Source of the DNA: an uncultured Bacilli bacterium
Lineage (GTDB): Bacteria; Bacillota_I; Bacilli_A; RF39; UBA660
Reading direction: 5' to 3'
Length of the DNA stretch: 37,633 bases
Assembly: GCA_947632415.1 (NCBI GenBank)
Contig: CANRPB010000006.1
Span: 1 to 37,633 of the forward strand
The notes below the pieces were generated by a model. It worked only from the letters and a program-made list of their open reading frames with translations, was not told where the DNA came from and searched no databases. This document shows positions 25,345 to 31,492 of the stretch, in pieces (position 1 is the first letter of the stretch; every line of letters starts with the position of its first letter). Made by a program: the position numbers and the translations under genes.

Positions 25345-27672
25345 ATGATTAAAACGAACTTGCCAGTCATCTTATTAAAAGGAATAGTATTACTTCCTAA
25401 TAATGATATTAGATTGGAATTTAGTAATGATGATAGTAAAAATATAATTGATGTGGCTGAGTTGTTTCATGATAATGAACTTTTGGTTGTGAGTAATATA
25501 AAGTTATCGGAGAAGCATCCTGATATAAAGAATTTACCTAAGATTGGTGTTGTTTCTAAAATAACTCATAAGGTGGAACTTCCTAATGGTAAGACGAGGG
25601 TTGTGATTACTGGTAAGACGAGGGCTACTATTCATGAGTATTTGAATTTAAATAATAGTTTTGAGGTTTTAGAGTCGATTTTGTCTAATATTGATGATGA
25701 GGTATTGGATGAAAAGGAAGAGGTAGCGATTATAAGAAAGTTATATCGTGAGGTTGATGCTTGTGTTAAGACTGTACCTAGAATGAGTAATAGTGTGTTG
25801 TCGCTTATAATTAATTCTACTAGTTTGTCAAAGATGACTGATATAATTACTTCTTTTTTGCCGGTTGATGTTAATAGACAGAATGAGTATTTATTGGAGA
25901 CTAAGGCGAGTAATCGTGCGAAGATGGTTCTTGAGGATTTGTATAGGGAAGAAGAGTTGTATGAGATTGATAAGAAGATAGATGCTAATATCAAAAAGAC
26001 GCTTGATGATAGTCAAAAGGAGTTTATTTTAAGGGAGAAGATTAAGACTATTAAGGAAGAGTTGGGCGAGGTTAATTTAAAGGATCAAGAGATTGAGAAG
26101 ATTAAGGAAAAGATGTCTAAGTTGAAGGCTCCTAAGCATGTTAAGGACAGGCTTAATGAGGAGTTGAAAAGGTATGAGAGTTTATCGATAATGTCGCCTG
26201 AAATAAGTATTATTAAGAGTTATATTGATTGGTTATTGGATCTTCCTTGGAAGAATGAGACTAAGGATAATAATGATTTGAAGCAGGTTAGAAAAATTTT
26301 GGATGAGTCGCATTATGGATTGGATAAGGTTAAGACGAGGATTATTGAGTTTTTGGCTGTGAAGCAGATGACTCATGAACTTAGAGGTCCAATAATTTGT
26401 TTAGTGGGTCCACCTGGTGTTGGTAAAACGTCGCTTGCTTTTTCGATAGCTAAGGCGATTAATAGGAATTTTGTGAAGATTTCTGTTGGTGGTATTAACG
26501 ATGATGCGGAGATTATCGGACATAGGAAGACTTATATAGGTGCTAGTCCGGGTCGTATTATTTCTTCTATGAAGAAGGCTGGTAGTGTTAATCCGGTGTT
26601 TTTAATCGATGAGATTGATAAGATGACTAAGGATATTAAGGGTGATCCTGCTAGTACTTTGTTGGATGTTTTTGATCCGGAGCAGAATAAGTTTTTTATG
26701 GATAATTATATTGATGTGGAGTATGATTTGTCGAAGGTAATGTTTATTACGACGGCTAATTATATTGAACAAATACCTGAGGCTTTGAGGGATAGGTTGG
26801 AAATCGTTTATTTGAGTGGTTATACGGAGTATGAGAAGTTGGATATTTGCAAGAGGCATTTGATTAAGAATGTTGCTTCAGAGCATGGTATTGATGAGAA
26901 TTTGGTTAAGTTTAGTGATGATATTTTATTGGATATAATTAGATATTATACTAAGGAGGCTGGTGTTAGGGAGCTTGAGAGGAAGATTTCTACTATTATT
27001 AGGAAGATTGTTACGGAGATTGTTGTTGGTGATTCTTTGAAAAGTGAGATAGTTATTACTAAGGAGAAGTTAGTTGAGTATTTAGGAAAAGAGAAGTATC
27101 ATTATATTTATAAGGAAACTAAGGCTCAAGTTGGTGTTGTTAATGGTCTTGCTTATACTTCTTATGGTGGTGATGTTTTGCCAATAGAGGTTAATTTTTA
27201 TAAGGGCAAGGGCGATTTGGTTTTGACTGGTTCTTTGGGTGAGGTAATGCAGGAGAGTGCGAAGATTGCTCTTAGTTTTATAAAGTCTAATTGTAGTGAT
27301 TTTGCGATTAATTTTGATGATATTGTTGATAAGGATATTCATATTCATGTTCCTGAGGGTGCTATTCCTAAGGATGGTCCAAGTGCTGGTATTGCGCTTA
27401 CGACGGCTCTTATAAGTTCTATTTCTAATAAGGAGGTTCCTACTGATGTTGCGATGACGGGGGAGATTACTTTAAGGGGTAATGTTCTTGCGATTGGTGG
27501 TCTTAAGGAGAAGAGTACTGGTGCTTGTCGTAATGGTATTAAAAGGGTAATTATTCCTTATGATAATTTGTCTGATTTGGATGAGATTCCTGATGAGATT
27601 AAGGGTAATATTAGTTATATTCCTGTTAAGAGTTATGATGAGGTTTATAAGATAATATTTGGTAATGGTTAA
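25345..27672 (+). CDS. lon: ATP-dependent protease Lon (LonA type)
   Basis: The 775-residue protein has the full LonA layout. The N-terminal substrate domain covers ~1-200 and includes a coiled, Lys/Glu-rich linker. The AAA+ domain has Walker A GPPGVGKT at ~355 and Walker B FLIDEIDKM at ~420. The protease domain has catalytic Ser at ~680 (DGPSAGIA) and Lys at ~721 (GGLKEKSTG). Lon degrades misfolded and regulatory proteins in the cytosol. A very strong ribosome-binding site (aaggggggt) precedes the ATG. It is monocistronic, flanked by terminators. In Bacillus lonA lies in the same neighbourhood as spoVID-ysxE, as here. Confidence 0.98.
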   Translation: MIKTNLPVILLKGIVLLPNNDIRLEFSNDDSKNIIDVAELFHDNELLVVSNIKLSEKHPDIKNLPKIGVVSKITHKVELPNGKTRVVITGKTRATIHEYLNLNNSFEVLESILSNIDDEVLDEKEEVAIIRKLYREVDACVKTVPRMSNSVLSLIINSTSLSKMTDIITSFLPVDVNRQNEYLLETKASNRAKMVLEDLYREEELYEIDKKIDANIKKTLDDSQKEFILREKIKTIKEELGEVNLKDQEIEKIKEKMSKLKAPKHVKDRLNEELKRYESLSIMSPEISIIKSYIDWLLDLPWKNETKDNNDLKQVRKILDESHYGLDKVKTRIIEFLAVKQMTHELRGPIICLVGPPGVGKTSLAFSIAKAINRNFVKISVGGINDDAEIIGHRKTYIGASPGRIISSMKKAGSVNPVFLIDEIDKMTKDIKGDPASTLLDVFDPEQNKFFMDNYIDVEYDLSKVMFITTANYIEQIPEALRDRLEIVYLSGYTEYEKLDICKRHLIKNVASEHGIDENLVKFSDDILLDIIRYYTKEAGVRELERKISTIIRKIVTEIVVGDSLKSEIVITKEKLVEYLGKEKYHYIYKETKAQVGVVNGLAYTSYGGDVLPIEVNFYKGKGDLVLTGSLGEVMQESAKIALSFIKSNCSDFAINFDDIVDKDIHIHVPEGAIPKDGPSAGIALTTALISSISNKEVPTDVAMTGEITLRGNVLAIGGLKEKSTGACRNGIKRVIIPYDNLSDLDEIPDEIKGNISYIPVKSYDEVYKIIFGNG

Positions 27673-27699
27673 AAAGATAGAATAAACTATCTTTTTTTT
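27671..27699 (+). terminator. lon terminator
   Basis: AAAAAGATAG pairs with CTATCTTTTT over a six-base loop (aataaa), then Ts. The hairpin begins in the lon stop codon. A nearly identical hairpin occurs at 37534. Confidence 0.77.
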
Positions 27700-27724
27700 A
27701 ATAGTATTTATTAGGAGGGAAAAA

Positions 27725-28429
27725 ATGAAGAAAATAGTTCCGTTTAAAAAGAAGTTGACTTTTGATACTAATGTGAGTGAGATAACGAGTATTTCTTTGG
27801 AGAATACTTTGCATTGTTCTTTAAATGTTGTTGATGGTGAGTTGATTATTAATGGTAGTTATAAGATAACTGATACTAGTATTAAAGTTGATGATTTTGA
27901 GTTTAGGGTTCCTGTAAATATTGAGATTGATGATAAATATATAACGGATAATATTATTATTGATATTGATGATTTTTATTATGAGATTATTAATAGTAAT
28001 ATTTTGGAGGTTAATATAGATATTTTACTTGATAATTTGGTGTCTAAGCCTATGATTGATCAGGTTAGGGAAGAGGTTTTAAAGAGTTCTGAGGAGGATA
28101 AGGTTATGGAGCAAGAGGATTTGTTTGAAAGTGTAGTTAGCGATGATGTTCAGTTGGATAATTCTAGGTGTATTGATGAGGATGATGTTTATGAGGAGAT
28201 TGGTTCTACTAGTGTAACGAGTGATTTTAAGGATAATAATATTTTTGATTCTTTTAGTACGGGTGATGAGGATTATTCAACGTATTATGTTTATATTGTG
28301 CGAGAGGGTGATACGCTTGATAGTATTATGACAAAGTATGATATTTCAATGGAGAAGATGATGGAGTATAATGATGTTTCGGAGTTAAAACTTGGTGATA
28401 AGTTAATTATTCCTGAGTATAATGTTTAG
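27725..28429 (+). CDS. SpoVID-like protein with C-terminal LysM domain
   Basis: The 234-residue protein has three parts. Residues ~8-110 form a beta-rich domain (LTFDTNVSEITSISLENTLHCSLNVVDGELIING...) resembling the N-terminal domain of SpoVID, the Bacillus protein that drives spore-coat encasement. A long Asp/Glu-rich linker (~115-185) follows. A LysM domain (YIVREGDTLDSIMTKYDIS ... LKLGDKLIIPEYN) ends the protein. No signal peptide is present, as expected for a protein acting in the mother-cell cytoplasm. It overlaps the next gene, a CotS/YsxE-like protein, by eight bases; the same pair follows lonA in Bacillus. The family call is by architecture and context. Confidence 0.75.
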   Translation: MKKIVPFKKKLTFDTNVSEITSISLENTLHCSLNVVDGELIINGSYKITDTSIKVDDFEFRVPVNIEIDDKYITDNIIIDIDDFYYEIINSNILEVNIDILLDNLVSKPMIDQVREEVLKSSEEDKVMEQEDLFESVVSDDVQLDNSRCIDEDDVYEEIGSTSVTSDFKDNNIFDSFSTGDEDYSTYYVYIVREGDTLDSIMTKYDISMEKMMEYNDVSELKLGDKLIIPEYNV

Positions 28430-29333
28430 ATTAAATGAGGTTTTGAAGAAGAATAATTTGAAACCTCGTAAATATACTAAGAGGGATAGTGTAATGTTGG
28501 TTTCTACGGATAGTGGTAGGTATGTTGTTAAGGAGCGAACGCGGGATAATCAGTTTATTTATGATTATTTGAAGTCGCGTAGTTTTGATTATATGCCGAT
28601 GGTTGTTAATTGTTATAGTGATGATTATGAGATAACTAAGTATATTGAAAGTTTTGATATACCTGATGAGCAGAAGATTTTGGATTTGATTGATTTGGTT
28701 GCTTTACTTCATAATAAAACCACTCATTATAGAGAGGTTACTGAGGATGATTATAAGGAGATTTATGAGGATTTAAAGAATAATGTTGAGTATTTGTATA
28801 CTTATTATATGGATTTGATTACTCTTATAGAGAGTAAAGTGTATATGAGTCCAAGTGAGTATGTTTTGGCGCGAAATATTTCTAAGATTTTTTCTGATTT
28901 GGATTTTTTGAATGATGAAATTGATAAGTGGTATGATATTGTTAAGGAGAAGAAGAAAAAGCGTCTTGTGGTTTTGCATAATAATCTTGAATTGGATCAT
29001 TTTATTGTTAATAAGCAGAATTTTTTGACTAGTTGGGATAAGTCTAAGATTGATATACCTATTTTTGATATTTATAAGTTGTATTTGAGGCATGGTTTGG
29101 ATTTTGATTTTGCTGAGATTTTTAGAAGATATGAAAGGAATTATCCGCTATCTATTGATGAGAGAAAGTTGTTTTTTATTTTAATTTTGTTGCCTCCTAA
29201 AGTTGAGTTTAATAAAAGTGAGTATGAAAATACTAGAGAAGTTGGGAAAATGATTGATTTTATTTATAAGACTGAAATGTTTGTTTCACCATATTATTCT
29301 GAAAAAGGAGAAAAAGATAATGCATATAAATAG
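28422..29333 (+). CDS. CotS/YsxE-like kinase-fold protein, probably inactive
   Basis: The 303-residue protein resembles the spore coat CotS/YsxE/YutH family (aminoglycoside-phosphotransferase fold). The N-lobe has MLVSTDSGRYVVKERTRDN, with the ATP-binding Lys in VVKE. The hinge and alpha-rich middle follow (LIDLVALLHNKTTHYRE). The catalytic loop, normally HxDxxxxN, reads LHNNLELDHF, so the catalytic Asp is Asn, and the metal-binding Asp region reads SWDKSKIDIPIFDIYKLYLRHG. This suggests a pseudokinase. ATG 28422 lies inside the spoVID-like gene; the pair is probably coupled. The identification rests on pattern and synteny. Confidence 0.72.
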   Translation: MFRLNEVLKKNNLKPRKYTKRDSVMLVSTDSGRYVVKERTRDNQFIYDYLKSRSFDYMPMVVNCYSDDYEITKYIESFDIPDEQKILDLIDLVALLHNKTTHYREVTEDDYKEIYEDLKNNVEYLYTYYMDLITLIESKVYMSPSEYVLARNISKIFSDLDFLNDEIDKWYDIVKEKKKKRLVVLHNNLELDHFIVNKQNFLTSWDKSKIDIPIFDIYKLYLRHGLDFDFAEIFRRYERNYPLSIDERKLFFILILLPPKVEFNKSEYENTREVGKMIDFIYKTEMFVSPYYSEKGEKDNAYK

Positions 29334-29462
29334 AAATAGTAGGAATATATTGAATCGTGTTAGAATAAAGAATGTTAGTAGTAGTTGATATATTAGTAGG
29401 ATTGAGAAGGCAAATATTAGAATAAACCATTTTCCTCTTCCGAACCACCATTTGTTGTTCAT
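29286..29462 (-). CDS. Small two-helix membrane protein (58 aa, missed by the ORF track)
   Basis: On the minus strand an ATG behind aggtgat (a seven-base match to the anti-Shine-Dalgarno) opens a 58-codon frame starting MNNKWWFGRGKWFILIFAFS and continuing with two very hydrophobic stretches separated by FILTRFN. A basic, Trp-rich head before the first helix fits an inside-facing N-terminus. It overlaps the 3' end of the ysxE-like gene by 48 bases in the convergent direction. A TATACT lies about 13 bases upstream of the ribosome-binding site. A+C-rich codons match the other minus-strand genes. Function unknown. It could be a chance frame in AT-rich DNA. Confidence 0.45.
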   Translation of the reverse strand: MNNKWWFGRGKWFILIFAFSILLIYQLLLTFFILTRFNIFLLFLFICIIFFSFFRIIW

Positions 29463-29522
29463 ATTATCACCTATTTTAGTATATGTTTTATATAAAATAT
29501 TGAATAGGCTTTGTGATTTTAT

Positions 29523-29550
29523 TTGACTTTTGTTAATTATGTGTTATAAT
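29523..29550 (+). promoter_or_regulatory. ssrA: Strong promoter of ssrA
   Basis: TTGACT, 16 bases, TATAAT, with an additional extended -10 TG (TGTTATAAT). The first tmRNA base is nine bases downstream. Confidence 0.82.
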
Positions 29551-29558
29551 TTTTTTAT

Positions 29559-29936
29559 GGGGATGTTAGGTTTCGACAGGGTTAAATCGGTATGAACTGC
29601 AAGTCGGTGGGAATCGTTATATCCAAAAAAAAATAACTGGAAATAAAATTAAAAATGCATTTGCTTCAATGTTCAAGGGTAACGTTGTAGCCTACGCTTA
29701 ATTTAGTTTAAGAAGTGCGACTTTCTTTTTTCTCTTTCCCATGGGGATTTTAGAAGGTTCAATTTTAGTGGGATATACTAATATTTTGCTTAGGAGTATT
29801 AGTGAATATTATAAGCTTACTATGTATGGGTTGTTAGTTACTAACATAACATAGGAATTTATATAACTAACTAAACTTGTAGATGTTTATATGGAAATAA
29901 TTTTGGACAGGAGTTCGAATCTCCTCATCTCCACCA
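29559..29936 (+). ncRNA. ssrA: tmRNA (SsrA)
   Basis: The 378-nt RNA starts GGGGATGTTAGGTTTCGACAGG, typical of tmRNA, and ends CATCTCCACCA with an encoded CCA. The first seven bases pair with the last seven before ACCA. The T-arm is visible as AGGAGTTCGAATCTCCT. The tag frame most likely begins at GGA 29639, after ataact, and ends at TAA 29699, giving a 20-residue tag ending GNVVAYA, a variant of the usual ALAA end. A poly-A run precedes the tag, and pseudoknot-forming stems follow it. tmRNA with SmpB rescues stalled ribosomes. Downstream DNA looks like an integrated accessory segment. Confidence 0.95.
29925..29936 (+). repeat. Possible attachment-site copy 1 (tmRNA 3' end)
   Basis: TCATCTCCACCA, the last bases of tmRNA, recurs as TCAGCTCCACCA at 30687 (11 of 12 identical, same orientation). 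tmRNA 3' ends are common integration targets. Confidence 0.4.
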
Positions 29937-30047
29937 ATGTAGTATTAAACAAACTTTCTGTTTGTTCGTTGATATTTTGGGAGAGGTTAATACGCTTCCT
30001 TTTTGATACATTTTTATTTAATTACTGCATATAATAATATTAGATAC

Positions 30048-30076
30048 TTGACGTACGCAAAAAGGCACGTTATAAT
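30048..30076 (+). promoter_or_regulatory. Promoter of the toxin-antitoxin operon
   Basis: TTGACG, 17 bases, TATAAT, 20 bases before the antitoxin ATG. The spacer carries two ACGT words (gACGTacgc ... gcACGTta) overlapping the -35 and -10, which could be half-sites for antitoxin autorepression. Confidence 0.72.
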
Positions 30077-30095
30077 GTAAATGAGGTGATTAATA

Positions 30096-30353
30096 ATGAG
30101 TACAATAAATATAACTAATGCTAGAGCAAGCTTATACCAATTGGTATCAGATGTTAATGTAGGTTTTAATCCTATTACTATTGTAAATAATAAGGGAAAA
30201 AATGCTGTATTAATATCTGAAGATGAATGGAAAAATATTGAAGAAACATTATTTTTATCAAGCATTCCAGGTTATGTAGATAATATTAACAATATAAGAA
30301 AAAATGAAAATTGGGAATCAGCAAAAAAATATGAAAAGGATGAAGAATGGTAA
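30096..30353 (+). CDS. Type II antitoxin, Phd/YefM family
   Basis: The 85-residue protein begins MSTINITNARASLYQLVSDV, close to the YefM N-terminus (NYTELRxNL...), followed by PITIVNNKGKNAVLISEDEWKNIEETLFL, the Phd/YefM core that binds DNA. The C-terminal Lys/Glu-rich part would wrap the toxin. It ends with a seven-base overlap with the toxin gene. Codon use is A-rich compared with the G+T-rich neighbours, a sign of transfer. Confidence 0.9.
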   Translation: MSTINITNARASLYQLVSDVNVGFNPITIVNNKGKNAVLISEDEWKNIEETLFLSSIPGYVDNINNIRKNENWESAKKYEKDEEW

Positions 30354-30622
30354 ATATATATACAATTAAGTTTTCTAAACAGGCAGAAAAAGATAAATTA
30401 AAACTAAAAAATTCTAATCTTGATAAAAATTGTAAAAATATATTAAATCTAATGATGGAAAATCCTTTTTGTTATCCACCATCATATGAAAAATTAACTG
30501 GCGAATTATCAGGACTTTATTCTAGAAGAATTAATAGACAACATCGAATTGTTTATGAAGTAGATGAAGAAAAAAAAGAAATTCATATTATTAGAATGTG
30601 GACTCATTATGATAAAATTTAG
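30347..30622 (+). CDS. Type II toxin, Txe/YoeB family mRNA interferase
   Basis: The 91-residue protein matches YoeB/Txe. It has FSKQAEKDKLKLKNSN, KNILNLMMENPF, PPSYEKLTGELSGLYSRRINRQHRIVYEV and ends IIRMWTHYD. The RRINRQHRIVYEV and C-terminal HYD motifs contain the family's catalytic residues (Glu in the central part, Arg, and a C-terminal His). YoeB cuts mRNA at the ribosomal A site when freed from its antitoxin. It is translated from an ATG inside the antitoxin stop region. Confidence 0.9.
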   Translation: MVNIYTIKFSKQAEKDKLKLKNSNLDKNCKNILNLMMENPFCYPPSYEKLTGELSGLYSRRINRQHRIVYEVDEEKKEIHIIRMWTHYDKI

Positions 30623-30655
30623 TTATTTAGTGGTATAACAATTAAAAAGCCATAA

Positions 30656-30681
30656 CTAAAAACATAATAGTTTGTTTTTAG
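30656..30681 (+). terminator. Possible terminator of the toxin-antitoxin operon
   Basis: CTAAAAAC pairs with GTTTTTAG around a ten-base loop, 34 bases after the toxin stop. There is no separate T run after the stem. Confidence 0.38.
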
Positions 30682-30686
30682 ATTAG

Positions 30687-30698
30687 TCAGCTCCACCA
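30687..30698 (+). repeat. Possible attachment-site copy 2
   Basis: TCAGCTCCACCA repeats the 3' end of tmRNA (11 of 12) 762 bases downstream and brackets the toxin-antitoxin pair. An adjacent CTCGAAC ... GTTCGAG inverted repeat (30711-30734) is of unknown role. Confidence 0.4.
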
Positions 30699-30745
30699 TA
30701 GGTAAATTCGCTCGAACTTTTTATAAGGTTCGAGAATAAATAGAC

Positions 30746-30776
30746 AATCAATTCTAAATTAGGATTGATTTTTTTT
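30746..30776 (+). terminator. Strong terminator before the hypothetical gene
   Basis: AATCAATTCT pairs with AGGATTGATT (one T-G) around AAATT and continues into eight Ts. No gene lies directly before it; it may end the tmRNA/toxin-antitoxin segment. Confidence 0.75.
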
Positions 30777-30816
30777 CTTGTTTAGAAAAAGTCTTTCAAA
30801 TAAAGGATTGATTAAA

Positions 30817-31038
30817 ATGGTAAATGTTATCAAGCAAGAAGTTAGAATGAAAGAATCATTAAGAAAAAGATTAGAGTTTATATGTGGGTTTTGTAAAGTT
30901 AAACTAATTATTATTAATGGCAATTTAAGAACTATTGATAGAACTAATCTTACATATCTAGAATCACATAGAATTATAATTAATGATATAACCTTTCTAG
31001 CTTTTAATTATTCTAATGAGATATTTTTGAAAACTTAA
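30817..31038 (+). CDS. Hypothetical protein
   Basis: The track's 86-residue frame starts at a TTG in the terminator T run; the ATG at 30817 behind aaagga gives 73 residues. It begins with a basic amphipathic stretch (VRMKESLRKRLEFICGF) and ends in alternating hydrophobic and polar residues (IIINDITFLAFNY). No family recognised. A-rich composition matches the toxin-antitoxin genes rather than the core genes. It may be a remnant of the integrated segment. Confidence 0.4.
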   Translation: MVNVIKQEVRMKESLRKRLEFICGFCKVKLIIINGNLRTIDRTNLTYLESHRIIINDITFLAFNYSNEIFLKT

Positions 31039-31134
31039 ATAATAAGATTAAATTATATGAATTAGAAAACTATTTAAAACATAACTAATATCTATACCCT
31101 AATCAGGGAACTAAATGAAATTTATTCAAAAGTA

Positions 31135-31163
31135 TTGCAATTTATCTATAAATAGTGTATATT
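31135..31163 (+). promoter_or_regulatory. Promoter of candidate small RNA 1
   Basis: TTGCAA, 17 bases, TATATT, with no ORF downstream before the hairpin at 31179. Confidence 0.55.
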
Positions 31164-31169
31164 GTTTAT

Positions 31170-31210
31170 CGAGATGTGCCTAGGAAACTTTTGAAGCCTT
31201 AGGTCTTTTT
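31170..31210 (+). ncRNA. Candidate small RNA 1 (about 40 nt) ending in a terminator
   Basis: After the promoter at 31135 a short transcript would contain CCTAGG pairing with CCTTAGG (one bulge), with a small CTT/AAG inner stem, and end in a T-rich run (tctttttcattttt). The CCTAGGAAA motif recurs in RNA 2, 158 bases downstream. No known family recognised. The region could also be an attenuator. Confidence 0.42.
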
Positions 31211-31250
31211 CATTTTTATAAAAATAATTTATTAAAATTAGTAAAAGTCA

Positions 31251-31259
31251 TGGTATAAT
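31251..31259 (+). promoter_or_regulatory. Extended -10 promoter of candidate small RNA 2
   Basis: TGGTATAAT, an extended -10 element, lies seven bases before the proposed RNA start. No clear -35. Confidence 0.5.
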
Positions 31260-31265
31260 GATTAT

Positions 31266-31359
31266 AGAATTAAATTGTTTATTTGTTTGTTGTGATGGTT
31301 TCGGACTATCTTAACTATCGCATCAATATAATTTAACCTAGGAAATTCCTAGTTTTTTT
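31266..31359 (+). ncRNA. Candidate structured small RNA 2 (about 94 nt)
   Basis: An outer stem TTAAATT/AATTTAA encloses a nine-pair inner stem GTGATGGTT/AACTATCGC (two G-U pairs) with a 12-base loop TCGGACTATCTT. A terminator follows directly: CTAGG, AAATT loop, CCTAG, seven Ts. No ORF with a ribosome-binding site is inside. It may be a free small RNA or a leader that attenuates the sigma factor gene 134 bases later; a separate promoter for that gene favours the first. I do not recognise a known riboswitch. Confidence 0.52.
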
Positions 31360-31419
31360 AATTTTTTTATCTAATATTTTTTATAATACTTGTATTGTCT
31401 GAATCTATGTTTTAAGTTC

Positions 31420-31448
31420 TTTACAAGAAAAATTATAAATGTTAAAAT
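31420..31448 (+). promoter_or_regulatory. Promoter of the sigma factor gene
   Basis: TTTACA, 17 bases, TAAAAT, about 45 bases before the ATG at 31493. Confidence 0.52.
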
Positions 31449-31492
31449 AATAGTCAAATTTGTTTGGAGATATAATTTATAGGGGGTAGCTA

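Larger units (their letters stand above)
31039..31492 (+). other. Gene-free stretch between the hypothetical gene and the sigma factor gene
   Basis: No convincing ORF is present in these 450 bases. They hold, in order, two promoter-like sequences each followed by a hairpin and T run (see the two RNA entries), then the promoter of the sigma factor gene. The stretch from 31039 to 31130 shows nothing I can name. Confidence 0.7.

Noticed and set aside
30014-30265. 83-aa minus-strand hydrophobic ORF over the antitoxin gene
   Set aside because: It covers the toxin-antitoxin promoter and antitoxin in antisense; the plus-strand antitoxin has a clear family match.
30711-30734. CTCGAAC ... GTTCGAG hairpin as a tRNA T-arm
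   Set aside because: The sequence around it cannot be folded into a tRNA; no acceptor or anticodon arm is present.
31266-31359. Known riboswitch (purine, preQ1, SAM, fluoride, c-di-GMP) before the sigma gene
   Set aside because: None of the conserved cores of these classes is present, and the sigma gene appears to have its own promoter after the terminator.
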